A stretch of 64,000 bases of DNA from contig JALHNH010000006.1 of NCBI GenBank assembly GCA_022843625.1, positions 124,001-188,000 of the forward strand, read 5' to 3'. Source of the stretch: Bryobacter sp. GTDB lineage: Bacteria > Acidobacteriota > Terriglobia > Bryobacterales > Bryobacteraceae. The notes beneath the pieces were generated by a model. The model was given only the letters and a program-made list of their open reading frames with translations. It searched no databases and was not told where the DNA came from. A program made the translations under genes and the position numbers. Shown in pieces: positions 27,073 through 35,846 of this stretch (within the stretch, counting starts at the first letter, position 1; the number at the start of each line of letters is the position of its first letter).

Positions 27073-28503
27073 CTAGAACTGGTTCCAGAGGTACTGATTG
27101 TAGACTTCGTGGTGGAACTGCACTTCAGCGGCCTTCACCACCGTACCCAACTGGCGGGCGCAACGGTCGGCTGAGGCCTGCTTGAGGTCTGCGAAGCGTG
27201 TCTTGACGTCTTCTCCAAAGAGTTCCGTCGTCCAGGAGGCGGCGCGGAAGTTGTCAATTGCGGTGTAGATGTTGTCCGGCAAATAACGGTCAGCCTGGCG
27301 CAGGTTCTTGATCTTGGCGATTTCGCCGTCGATCCCGGTCTTGAACACCGTGTAGAGAACCTGGTAGGGATTTGCATCGGGGCCGACAGAGCGAACCTCA
27401 ACGCGTGCGCTCTTTTCGTTTCCGATGGGGATACGAACCATCGAACCACGATCCGTAGCGGACGCCTTGATCTGGTTGGGGGCTTCGAAGTGAGGATCGA
27501 GGCGGCGATAGGCATTGACACTGGCGTTGAGCGGCAGGCAGATGTCGTTGCCGTGGGTAAGGATACGGTCAATAAACTGCCATGCAGTCTTGCTGATATT
27601 CTCTTCGCCCTTGGCGTCATAGAAAATATTCTTGCCGCCCTTGGTGATGGAAACGTTGGTGTGCATGCCGCTGCCGTTTACGCCGACGACGGGCTTAGGC
27701 AGGAAGCTGGCGGTGAGACCCATTTTGGTAGCAACCTGACGGGCAATCAGCTTGTAGATCTGGATCTGGTCGGCTGCGGTGACGACGTCGCCGTAGCTGT
27801 AGTTGATCTCGAACTGCGAGGGAGCGACTTCAGGGTGATCCTTCTCGTTCTGGAAACCCATCGCCCGCTGCACTTCGGCGCAGGTGTCGATAAAGGTTCG
27901 GAGCTGGTCACCGGGCAGCGAGTGGTAGTAGCCACCGGTATTTACGTATTCAAACTTGCCAGTCTCATGATAGTGACGCTCGGCATCGACGCCCTGGAAG
28001 AGAAATCCTTCGATTTCATTGGCGGCATGCAGCGAGTAGCCGTTCTTTTCATACTGCTTGTTTGCAAACTGCTTGAGGACACCACGGAGGTCGGCGCCAT
28101 AAGGGGAGCCGTCTTTGTCGATGACTTCGCTAAAGAGCAATACTTTGCCTGAGCCGAAAACATCGGCCGGGCCCCAGTAAAAAGCGCTCCAGTCCATTCC
28201 GAGACGAAGATCGCTCTCGCGCTGGGCGGTAAAGCCGCGGATTGAAGAGCCGTCAAAGGTCAAGTTGTCGTAGCTGCCGATCAAGAATTTCTTGTCGTAG
28301 TCGAGTGTGTGGAGGCGGCCTTCGAGGTCGCTGAACATGACGGTGACCGCTTTAATACGCTTTTCGTCAGTCAAATACTTAAGACGTTCTTCCCGGATCA
28401 CGTCGGGGGATACGCGATTCTTGCGTTGCTCCTTCGCGGCCAGGTTCAGGTCTTCCAGCTCCCCGTAGGAGAGCGATAAAAAATTACGCAGATCGTTAGA
28501 CAT
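27073..28503 (-). CDS. second glutamine synthetase-family enzyme, lacking the adenylylation site
   Basis: A 476-aa GS-fold protein. Grasp-domain FSDLEGRLHTLDYDKKFL, DGSSIRGF, EIEGFLF (metal site), GSGMHTNVSI and EVRSVGPDANPYQVL are all present, so catalysis is likely. Compared with the glnA at 20 kb, it has a ~45-residue N-terminal extension and no Tyr-containing YDLxPEE loop; that segment reads RYLPDNIYTAIDNF. It would therefore escape GlnE control. It may be a true GS isoenzyme or a gamma-glutamyl-polyamine-type ligase, although retention of the full glutamate/ammonia motifs favours GS. A GAGGGA ribosome site precedes ATG 28503. Confidence 0.88.
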   Translation of the reverse strand: MSNDLRNFLSLSYGELEDLNLAAKEQRKNRVSPDVIREERLKYLTDEKRIKAVTVMFSDLEGRLHTLDYDKKFLIGSYDNLTFDGSSIRGFTAQRESDLRLGMDWSAFYWGPADVFGSGKVLLFSEVIDKDGSPYGADLRGVLKQFANKQYEKNGYSLHAANEIEGFLFQGVDAERHYHETGKFEYVNTGGYYHSLPGDQLRTFIDTCAEVQRAMGFQNEKDHPEVAPSQFEINYSYGDVVTAADQIQIYKLIARQVATKMGLTASFLPKPVVGVNGSGMHTNVSITKGGKNIFYDAKGEENISKTAWQFIDRILTHGNDICLPLNASVNAYRRLDPHFEAPNQIKASATDRGSMVRIPIGNEKSARVEVRSVGPDANPYQVLYTVFKTGIDGEIAKIKNLRQADRYLPDNIYTAIDNFRAASWTTELFGEDVKTRFADLKQASADRCARQLGTVVKAAEVQFHHEVYNQYLWNQF

Positions 28504-28744
28504 TCATTCCCTCGATTGAGTAGGTAGGATGCTGGCTGTTGAGCAAATCAAAATCGAACATGAGATCCGGACGGTCAACGGAGACGCAAGATCCGGGTTC
28601 GAAACCCAACATAGACAAACCTCGGCACAAGGCCGATGCTCGATTATAGAACTTCAAAACCCTCGAATCCAAGCGCCACGGATCATTCATAGGCGATCCT
28701 TTATTTTTATGGAGGCGATTGATTCGGATAATGGAAAGAATACG

Positions 28745-29218
28745 ATGACCGGAGAAATAAGCCAGATCAATATTTCCCCCGGAGGAATCCCCAAACGGGC
28801 ACTTCTGTCGGGGAACCTCACTCCTCGCGGACTCGACGGGGATTCCTGGAGAAACCCCAAATATCACGGTGGGCCAAAACAGGCTTTGCTACTCATTGGC
28901 CAGGAAGTGGTCGATGAGCTGAATGCGCTGGGCTATCGGCTCTTTGCCGGTGCGCTCGGAGAAAATCTGACAACTGTCGGCCTCGACTACCGGCAGATGC
29001 AGGCCGGGCAGCAGTACCGGTTAGGATCGCTCTGCGAAATTGAACTGACAAAGCTGCGCGAGCCTTGCCGCACCCTGGATATCTACAACGAAGAAAGTTT
29101 GCAGAAAATCCAGAAGCTACTAAAACTGGAGGGACGAGGCGGCTGGTATGCCCGCGTGCTCAAAGCGGGTCCGCTTTTCCCAGGTGATAAAATCACGCTT
29201 TTGGCCCAGGTCGTCTAA
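28745..29218 (+). CDS. MOSC-domain protein
   Basis: A 157-aa MOSC protein (YiiM-like small type): GEISQINISPGGIPKR at the start, DSWRNPKYHGGPKQALLLI, and the region with the conserved Cys, LTKLREPCRTLDIY. MOSC domains bind molybdenum cofactor or carry persulfide on the Cys; YiiM reduces N-hydroxylated bases. ATG 28745 follows a GGAAAG ribosome site; the longer frame to 28529 has no family similarity. It precedes glnE by 3 bp and may be co-transcribed. Confidence 0.88.
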   Translation: MTGEISQINISPGGIPKRALLSGNLTPRGLDGDSWRNPKYHGGPKQALLLIGQEVVDELNALGYRLFAGALGENLTTVGLDYRQMQAGQQYRLGSLCEIELTKLREPCRTLDIYNEESLQKIQKLLKLEGRGGWYARVLKAGPLFPGDKITLLAQVV

Positions 29219-29221
29219 CCC

Positions 29222-31717
29222 TTGCTGCGTCCGCACGAAGAAATCCTCAAACTCCACAGCCGCGTCCTTTTTGAAGAGGTGCGGCAGCACCCGGATTGGC
29301 TGGAGACATTGACGCTGGACCGGGATTTCTACGAAGACGACTTTCGGGCGATGCTCGACCAGTTGCCTTTCCAGAATTTAGCGTTGGCTGCCTTTCGCCG
29401 GCGCTGCCTCACCCGCATCCTATTGCGCGATGTGCTCGGCCGCGCGACGCTGGCCCAAACAACGGCTGAGGTTTCGGCACTGGCAGATGCCATTCTCGGC
29501 TGGAGCTACGAAAAAATCCGATCAGAGGCTGAGGCGCTTTATGGCATTCCTCGTCTGGAGGACGGCACCGTCTGCGGCTGCAGCATTCTTGCCCTGGGCA
29601 AGCTGGGAGGAAATGAACTGAATTACAGCTCCGACATCGACCTGATGTACGTCTATGCGGGGCGTGGCCAGACCGATCGGCCCGAAGGTTTGACCAATAA
29701 AGAATTCTTTGAAAAGCTCGCCCAACGGCAGACGCATTTCCTCGGCTCATACACAGCAGAAGGCATTTGCTACCGGGTCGATCTCCGGCTCAGGCCCGAA
29801 GGCAGTCTTGGAGAAATCGCCCTGACGCTGGAAGCTGCCAAAGAGTATTACCGGGCGAGGGCGCGCGACTGGGAATTGCAGATGATGATCAAGGCGCGCG
29901 TTTGCGCGGGCGAGCGACACGCGGGCCAGGCTCTGATCGAGTTCGTCGAACCGCTCACCTATCGCACCACCACAGACTTCTCGGCAATCGAAGCCGTTAG
30001 TGAGACCCGTGTGCGCTGGAATGAGAAACTGGCAAACCGGAAACTCAACGGCGGCGCAATTGATGTGAAGCTGACTCGGGGCGGAATTCGGGACATCGAG
30101 TTTCTGGTGCAGTGTTTGCAGAGGCTTCATGGGGGCCGTGAAGCCTGGGTTCGCACGACGGGCACGATGATCGCCCTGGCCCGGTTACACGACAAAGGAT
30201 TGATTTCTTCCTCTGAGTATTTTGCACTGATTGAAGCCTACGAGTTCTTGCGGCATCTCGAGCATCGTCTGCAGATAATGGAAGACCGTCAGACTCACTG
30301 CCTTCCCGATAGCTTTGAAGAAATCGAAGCTTTGTCGCAACGGATGCCTGCCTTGCAATTGGGAGTAGAGAACTCCGGGCCACGTTTGATCGAAAAGTTG
30401 AAGGATCATCTGGGAGCAGTTGAGTCGATTTATTCCCGCGTCGTTTACGGTCATTCGGCGATAGAGATACCGGTCACCCGAAGTGTCCCGTCGCATCAGC
30501 ACCGGGCTCAGTGGGAGCGTCTCTATGAGCAACTGGAGGGTCGGTGGGGTGATTTCTATCGAGATGAACAGGTCATGGCCGATCTGCGTGAATTGACGGC
30601 GCTCAGCCCATTCCTGACAGATGAGCTGATCCGCCAGCCGGATTGGCTGGAGGATTTGCGGGCACTACGCAACGGAGCTGCACTATCGGGCGACTGGGAT
30701 CGAGAAGCAAGCCTGCGCAAGGCTTACCGCCGCCGATTGTTCCGGCTGCAGTGTGAAAGTCTGCTCCTGGCCCGGCCCGTCTTTGAGACGCTGGCCGAAA
30801 ATAGCGATCTGGCAGATTCCATTATTGGGCACTGCTATCGGTTGGCCATACAAACCGTGGGCAAGGGTGAGCAGGATCTATCCAACCCAATGATGGTGGT
30901 GGCCCTCGGCCGGCTCGGGTTGCGTGAGTTTGATCTCGCCAGCGACGCCGATCTTGTTTTCATCCTCCCGAATGAATCCACAGGCACGATGGAATTCTGG
31001 ACGCGCGTGGCGGCCAGAATGATTGAAATCCTCACCGCCTATACCGGCGACGGCGTTATCTTCACCGTGGATGCGCGGTTGCGGCCGTTTGGCCGTGAGG
31101 GCGACCTGGTTCAGTTGGAATCCACCTATATCGATTACTTCGCCCAGCACGCCGAGGCCTGGGAGGGTATCGCCTACCTCAAGGCGCGCGCCGTAGCTGG
31201 AAACGTGGATCGTGCCACAAAATTTTTGACAGAGCTCCAGAAAGTAGACTGGCGTCGCTACGGACAATCGCATCGTTCAAAAAAGCAACTCAGTGATATG
31301 CGCGCACGTCTCGAGAAAGAGCAGGGCAAATCGAATCCGCTCAAGGCAGGCCGGGGCGGTTTTTACGATATCGACTTTCTGCTTCTGTATTTGCGGCTGA
31401 AGAGCGCCGGAATTTTCTTTAAAGTGCTCAATACATTGGAGCGAATCGAAGTAGTGGAGCAAATGGGACATCTGGAACAGCAGGACGCGTCTTTCTTGGC
31501 CGAAGCCGCGACGATCTTCCGCGCTGTCGATCACGGGATGCGGCTTTATTCCGGCCAGATTGTCAATTCCCTGCCGGATGCTCCTGCAGCGCGTGAAGCG
31601 CTGAGTGCATTGCTCGACCGGTGGTTGCCAAAGCGCGGTTCGCATCAAAATCTCGAACAGGATTTGAAGGAATTGCAGGAAAGAACGCGAGAGACCTATG
31701 AACGCCTTTTCAGCTAG
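29222..31717 (+). CDS. glnE: bifunctional glutamine synthetase adenylyltransferase / adenylyl-removing enzyme
   Basis: An 831-aa protein with two nucleotidyltransferase domains. The N-terminal (AR) one has GKLGGNELNYSSDIDLMY at ~125-143. The C-terminal (AT) one has ALGRLGLREFDLASDADLVF at ~560-580, each with the DxD metal pair, and a regulatory helical linker lies between. It adds AMP to the Tyr of GlnA when glutamine is high and removes it under PII-UMP control. It starts at TTG 29222 and is shorter than E. coli GlnE (~945 aa). The substrate is probably the glnA product at 20 kb; the nearer GS lacks the target Tyr. Confidence 0.93.
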   Translation: MLRPHEEILKLHSRVLFEEVRQHPDWLETLTLDRDFYEDDFRAMLDQLPFQNLALAAFRRRCLTRILLRDVLGRATLAQTTAEVSALADAILGWSYEKIRSEAEALYGIPRLEDGTVCGCSILALGKLGGNELNYSSDIDLMYVYAGRGQTDRPEGLTNKEFFEKLAQRQTHFLGSYTAEGICYRVDLRLRPEGSLGEIALTLEAAKEYYRARARDWELQMMIKARVCAGERHAGQALIEFVEPLTYRTTTDFSAIEAVSETRVRWNEKLANRKLNGGAIDVKLTRGGIRDIEFLVQCLQRLHGGREAWVRTTGTMIALARLHDKGLISSSEYFALIEAYEFLRHLEHRLQIMEDRQTHCLPDSFEEIEALSQRMPALQLGVENSGPRLIEKLKDHLGAVESIYSRVVYGHSAIEIPVTRSVPSHQHRAQWERLYEQLEGRWGDFYRDEQVMADLRELTALSPFLTDELIRQPDWLEDLRALRNGAALSGDWDREASLRKAYRRRLFRLQCESLLLARPVFETLAENSDLADSIIGHCYRLAIQTVGKGEQDLSNPMMVVALGRLGLREFDLASDADLVFILPNESTGTMEFWTRVAARMIEILTAYTGDGVIFTVDARLRPFGREGDLVQLESTYIDYFAQHAEAWEGIAYLKARAVAGNVDRATKFLTELQKVDWRRYGQSHRSKKQLSDMRARLEKEQGKSNPLKAGRGGFYDIDFLLLYLRLKSAGIFFKVLNTLERIEVVEQMGHLEQQDASFLAEAATIFRAVDHGMRLYSGQIVNSLPDAPAAREALSALLDRWLPKRGSHQNLEQDLKELQERTRETYERLFS

Positions 31718-32516
31718 CACCATCATTTTGTTTCTGGCAGTTGCCACTGTCGATGCCGCAACGATCGAGCATGCCCTGAATCGCATGTACAACTTCGACT
31801 TCAACAATGCGGACCGGGAGATGGACACCTACGTTAATGAGCGCCCCAACGACGCCTTGGGCTTCTCGTTTCGCGCGGCTTCCCTATTGTTTCGGGAACT
31901 GGACCGGCTGTCGATTCTCGAGAGTGATTTCTTTTCCAGCAACAAACGCCTTACCGACAAGAAACTACTTAAACCGGATGAAATCTTGAAGCAGCGCTTT
32001 TTAGCTGCAATTGAAAGCTCAAAAGCCCTTGCTCGCACCCGCTTGGCGGCGGATGCAAACGACAAGCTTGCACTGTTTGCGCTCTGCCTCAATGCAGGAC
32101 TGATTACCGATTACATGGGCTTGATTGAAAAGCGCCAGCTTGGGAGCTTGAGCTACGCCAAAGAATCGCACTCCTTTGCAATCAAACTCTTAAAGGTGGA
32201 CCCGAACTTTGTAGATGCATACCTGACCACCGGCTTGACTGAATATCTACTCGGAAGCGTTCCATTTTTTGTCAAGTGGTTCGTGCGCTTTGAAGAGGCT
32301 GAGGGTAACAAAGCGTTAGCAACTGAGCGTCTCAAAATTGTGGTCGCCCGGGGAAAATACCTCGGTCCTTTTGCGAAAATATTATTGGCGACGATTGACC
32401 TGCGCGAGAAAAGACCCTTGCAGGCAGAGATGAGGCTCGCTGAATTGAGCCGGGAATTCCCCGAGAACACTCTCTTCAAGAAAGAATTAGAGAAACTAAG
32501 ACCAAAAATCAAATGA
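31698..32516 (+). CDS. exported TPR-like protein, first of a tandem pair
   Basis: A 272-aa all-helical protein with a signal peptide (MNAFSASTIILFLAVATVDA). Repeat-like helices run through it: ALNRMYNFDFNNADREMDTYV, GFSFRAASLLFRELDRL, AKESHSFAIKLLKVDPNFVDAYLTTGLTEYLLGSVPFFVKWFVRFEEAEGNK, and a C-terminal LAELSREFPENTLFKKELEKL that looks like a TPR. It overlaps glnE by 20 bp and the next gene by 4 bp (ATGA). The next protein has the same length and shares the YLLGSVPF core, so it arose by duplication. Function unknown; probably a periplasmic scaffold. Confidence 0.8.
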   Translation: MNAFSASTIILFLAVATVDAATIEHALNRMYNFDFNNADREMDTYVNERPNDALGFSFRAASLLFRELDRLSILESDFFSSNKRLTDKKLLKPDEILKQRFLAAIESSKALARTRLAADANDKLALFALCLNAGLITDYMGLIEKRQLGSLSYAKESHSFAIKLLKVDPNFVDAYLTTGLTEYLLGSVPFFVKWFVRFEEAEGNKALATERLKIVVARGKYLGPFAKILLATIDLREKRPLQAEMRLAELSREFPENTLFKKELEKLRPKIK

Positions 32517-33316
32517 TCAGAATTACCCTTTTCCTCGTTGTTTGCGGTTTGCTAAATGCGGCTGAAGTGAGCGTAGAACGAGCTTTTAACCGTTTGTACA
32601 GCTTTCAGTTTGAAGACAGCTTGAATACGGCACGCGCCTATTCGGCTAAAAACATGAGCGATCCGATGGGATACGCGTCCTTGGCTGCTACATATCTTTT
32701 TAGTGAGATGAATCGGCTGCAGGTCTTCAATAAAGACATGTTCAAAGAAGAGAAGGTCCAGGGCGAACGGGCTAAACAAATTGGTGTTGAGGCCAAGCGC
32801 AGCTTTGAAGACGCACTCAATCGTGCCAAATCCACCGGCGCCGAGGCTCTCAAGAAGAACGACAAGGATACAAACGCACTGCTTGCTCTGCTCATTGCCA
32901 CCGGCGCTGAAAGAGACTTCTCCGCCCTGGTCGAAAAACGCTACAAGGACAGTTACTACGCGGCCCGGGCGAGCCAGGAATACGCACTGCGCTTGCAGGC
33001 AATCGATCCGAGCCTGCAGGATGCCTGGTTCACTCGGGGTTTCAGCGAGTATCTGATTGGGAGTGTTCCCTTTGTGATTCGCTGGCTGATGAAAATTGAG
33101 CAGGCAACGGGCGACAAGAAAAAAGGTCTTGAGTTGATGGAGAAATGTGCACGCGAGGGCAAGTACCTCAAACCTTTCGCTCAGATGATGCTCGCAAGTA
33201 TCTATCAAAAGGACAAACGTATAAAGGAAAGCCGGCAGTTGCTCGAAGCCTTTGCGGCAGACCATCCCGACAATCAGACGGTTCGGGCAGAGTTGGCAAA
33301 GATGCCCAAGAGCTAG
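32513..33316 (+). CDS. exported TPR-like protein, second of a tandem pair
   Basis: A 267-aa paralogue of the preceding gene. It shows a signal peptide (MIRITLFLVVCGLLNAAE), then VERAFNRLYSFQFEDSLNTA matching the ALNRMYNFDFNNADRE start of the first copy, and YLIGSVPFVIRWLMKIEQATGDKKKG matching YLLGSVPFFVKWFVRFEEAEGNK. The C-terminus LLEAFAADHPDNQTVRAELAKM is TPR-like. Coupled by ATGA to the first copy. The two copies have diverged well apart except in these cores, suggesting an old duplication with separate roles. Confidence 0.8.
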   Translation: MIRITLFLVVCGLLNAAEVSVERAFNRLYSFQFEDSLNTARAYSAKNMSDPMGYASLAATYLFSEMNRLQVFNKDMFKEEKVQGERAKQIGVEAKRSFEDALNRAKSTGAEALKKNDKDTNALLALLIATGAERDFSALVEKRYKDSYYAARASQEYALRLQAIDPSLQDAWFTRGFSEYLIGSVPFVIRWLMKIEQATGDKKKGLELMEKCAREGKYLKPFAQMMLASIYQKDKRIKESRQLLEAFAADHPDNQTVRAELAKMPKS

Positions 33317-33341
33317 GGAATATGATTAGGTTGTGAGATTG

Positions 33342-33950
33342 ATGGCTGTGTGGATTGCCGGGATATTGTTGTCGCTTGCTTGCGGGCAGGCGCAGGTAAT
33401 TGAATTCGAATCCAACGGATTAAAGTATCAGACCCTCACCAAGAGCGGAGTTACCGTTATGTTTGCGAGCTTGCCCTCGAATCTGAAAGACTTCGCGGTC
33501 TTGCAGGTAGCGGTATCCAATGGCTCGAAATACATCACAACGGTAGACCCCGAAGATTTTGTTTTCCGCCGCGAGGATGGGTCAACCGAGAAGGCCTTGC
33601 CCGCACGGCAGGTGGTGAAGCGGATGCTCGACAGGGCCAATCGCGACGACGTGATCAAGCTAGTAGGCACCTACGAAGTAGGGCTTTATGGATTACAGCG
33701 GATGCAATCGACCAACGGCTATGAGCAGCGCCGGCAAAGCGCGATTGGAGAATTTGGCGGGGCACGCTTGAAGGCAGCAGCCGCCACCAGTGCCATCGCC
33801 TTCGTCAAGACCAAGTTGACGGCAGGAGAATCGACTGATGGTGCGGTTTTCTACAGCGTCGAAAAGAAGGGCCTGGGCCCGGGCAAGCTCACCGTAAAGC
33901 TGGCGGGCGAGTTGTTTGAATTCGACTCCATAGCACCAACCCCGAACTAG
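33342..33950 (+). CDS. hypothetical exported protein
   Basis: A ~202-aa protein not recognised as a named family. The N-terminus (MAVWIAGILLSLACGQAQ) is an export signal with a Cys near the expected lipobox, although the residues before it are not a good match. The rest is a beta-rich domain (VTVMFASLPSNLKDFAVLQVAVSNGSKYITTVDPEDFVFRREDG) like immunoglobulin-type modules found in acidobacterial exported proteins. GTG 33333 is an alternative start. Between the TPR pair and the PHP gene, same direction. Confidence 0.6.
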   Translation: MAVWIAGILLSLACGQAQVIEFESNGLKYQTLTKSGVTVMFASLPSNLKDFAVLQVAVSNGSKYITTVDPEDFVFRREDGSTEKALPARQVVKRMLDRANRDDVIKLVGTYEVGLYGLQRMQSTNGYEQRRQSAIGEFGGARLKAAAATSAIAFVKTKLTAGESTDGAVFYSVEKKGLGPGKLTVKLAGELFEFDSIAPTPN

Positions 33951-33970
33951 ACTTATCGCTATCCTGAAGA

Positions 33971-34807
33971 TTGGTCGACCTACACACACATACCTTTGAA
34001 AGTGATGGGACGGATGCTCCCGCAGCATTAGTTGAAAAAGCCTCTGCGGCTGGGCTGACAACCATTGCTATCACCGATCACGACACCTTTGCCGCCCACG
34101 AGCAGGCCGCACCGAGGGCACAGGAATTGGGGATTCGGCTGGTGCGCGGCGTTGAGATCAGCACCAAGGCTCGCAACCGAAACGTACACCTTCTTGCGTA
34201 CTGGTTTAACGGGGCAGCTCCTGTTGCCTTTCAAGACTGGTTGGTTGAGATGCTCGAATACCGTCGAGAACGCAATCGCCGCCTGGCAGGTCGATTGCAA
34301 GCTCTTGGGCTTGCCGTTGAATTGGCTGAGGCAGAGGCGCTAGGGCGCACCATCACCGGTCGTGTCCATTTCGCCAGAGTGCTAATTTCCAAAGGCTACG
34401 TCAAGAGCATTCCCGAGGCCTTCGATCGCTACATCGGCGAAGATGCCCCAGGCTTTGTGATGATGGAAGATCCCAAGACGCCCGACGCTGTGCGCAAAGT
34501 GCGCGAGTACGGCGGCGTACCAGTGCTGGCGCATCCGATTCGATTGGGAATGAGGGATCTGGACGCCGAAGAATCCTTCATTCGCGAACAGGTAGATGCC
34601 GGCCTGCTCGGCCTTGAGGTGATGCATTCCGATCACGATGAAGTAGCCCGGGCACGTTATGAAATATTGGTCCAGCGCTACGGCTTGGCCCGCTCTGGCG
34701 GCTCTGACTACCACGGCGACATCAAACCGAAAATCTTCCTCGGCCGGGGTTTTGAGGACAACGTAAACGTGCCTCAGGAATGGGTAGATAAACTGGCTTC
34801 TTTATGA
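33971..34807 (+). CDS. PHP-domain phosphoesterase (RNase AM / nucleoside bisphosphatase-like)
   Basis: A 278-aa PHP protein. Metal-site motifs are VDLHTHTFESDGT, ITDHDTFAA, RGVEIST, VLAHPIR and GGSDYHGD, in the normal order. This length and layout match YciV/TrpH-type enzymes that hydrolyse 3',5'-nucleoside bisphosphates and trim RNA 5' ends. Starts at TTG 33971. The TGA overlaps the ATG of the HD-domain gene, so the two are coupled. Confidence 0.87.
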   Translation: MVDLHTHTFESDGTDAPAALVEKASAAGLTTIAITDHDTFAAHEQAAPRAQELGIRLVRGVEISTKARNRNVHLLAYWFNGAAPVAFQDWLVEMLEYRRERNRRLAGRLQALGLAVELAEAEALGRTITGRVHFARVLISKGYVKSIPEAFDRYIGEDAPGFVMMEDPKTPDAVRKVREYGGVPVLAHPIRLGMRDLDAEESFIREQVDAGLLGLEVMHSDHDEVARARYEILVQRYGLARSGGSDYHGDIKPKIFLGRGFEDNVNVPQEWVDKLASL

Positions 34808-35373
34808 CCAAAGATCAGGCTTTTGCAATTGTTTGTGAGTTTGTCCAGAGTGATGGCTTGCGGCGTCACATGTTGGGCGTAGGTACTTGTATGGAAGCCT
34901 ACGCCCGGCACTACGGCGAGGATCCAGAGCTATGGGCCGTAACCGGAATTCTGCATGACTTCGATTGGGAAATCCACCCCAACCTGCCCGATCACCCCAC
35001 CCTCGGCGAGGCGATCCTGATCGAGCGCGGAGTCAGCGCCGAGATCCGCCGCGCGATTCTCTCCCATGCTGACTTCACCGGTGTCACACGCGACTCTCAA
35101 ATGGAGAAGGCGCTCTTCGCCTGCGACGAACTCGCCGGCTTTATCACCGCCGCTGCCTACGTAAAGCCAACCAAGAGCATCTTTGAAGTCGAGGCCAAAG
35201 GTGTGATAAAGAAAATGAAAGATAAAGGCTTTGCCCGGGCCGTCAATCGCGACGACATTACCAAAGGTGCCACCGAGATGGGCGTTGACCTGGAAGCGCA
35301 TATCCAGTTCTGTATCGATGCCATGAAGGCGAATGCCGAAGCACTCGGCGTGAAAGGTAGTTATCCGTCATGA
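34804..35373 (+). CDS. HD-domain phosphohydrolase
   Basis: A 189-aa HD protein: RRHMLGVGTCMEAYARHYGED with the first His, VTGILHDFDWE with the HD doublet and DHPTLGEAILIERGVSAEIRRAILSHAD with further metal ligands. It matches small HDIG-type hydrolases often labelled HAD/HD hydrolase; the substrate is unknown, probably a nucleotide or phosphate ester. Coupled by 4-bp overlaps to PHP upstream and DinB downstream, suggesting a shared housekeeping function. Confidence 0.83.
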   Translation: MTKDQAFAIVCEFVQSDGLRRHMLGVGTCMEAYARHYGEDPELWAVTGILHDFDWEIHPNLPDHPTLGEAILIERGVSAEIRRAILSHADFTGVTRDSQMEKALFACDELAGFITAAAYVKPTKSIFEVEAKGVIKKMKDKGFARAVNRDDITKGATEMGVDLEAHIQFCIDAMKANAEALGVKGSYPS

Positions 35374-35846
35374 ACCTGCACGAAGTGATTGCAAATGAAA
35401 TTAAGGGTGCCCAGGAATTTCTTGAGCGCTCCACCAGGGTATTGAAAGAGGAGCACTCAAGCTTCACACCCTCAGAAGGCATCTACACGGCAGCCCAGCA
35501 ATTGGCCCATGTCGCCACTATGATCGATTGGTTTGTCGACGGAATTGTCTCGCCTGATGGCTTTTCAATGGACTTCGAAGCCCATGAAACAGAAACCCTC
35601 GCAATTACCAGTTTGACTTTCGCCCGGGCGAAAGTCGCCGCAGCCTTTGCCAATGCTAATGCCACCTTGGCCGCCCGGAGCATAGCTGAACTGGAAGAAT
35701 CTTTTCCTCCTGACTGCTTGATACAAGGGCCGAAATGGACAGCAGTCTTTGGGCTGGTTGAGCACACAGCCCATCACCGCGGGGCTCTCACGATTTATTC
35801 GCGTCTCTTGGGGCTATCCCCAAAGATGCCGTATATGGAAACCTAG
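35370..35846 (+). CDS. DinB-family protein
   Basis: A 158-aa four-helix protein of the DinB/YfiT superfamily with its metal-binding His residues: AAQQLAHVATMIDWF and VEHTAHHRGALTIYSRLLG. Members act as thiol-dependent transferases or have unknown function. It overlaps the HD gene by 4 bp and is convergent with the next gene, sharing a CTAG at 35843-35846 as both stop codons. Confidence 0.88.
   Translation: MNLHEVIANEIKGAQEFLERSTRVLKEEHSSFTPSEGIYTAAQQLAHVATMIDWFVDGIVSPDGFSMDFEAHETETLAITSLTFARAKVAAAFANANATLAARSIAELEESFPPDCLIQGPKWTAVFGLVEHTAHHRGALTIYSRLLGLSPKMPYMET

Noticed and set aside
28575..28625. tRNA-like T arm (GGGTTCGAAACCC) before the MOSC gene
   Set aside because: Only three to four base pairs form, no acceptor stem, anticodon arm or CCA end can be drawn around it.
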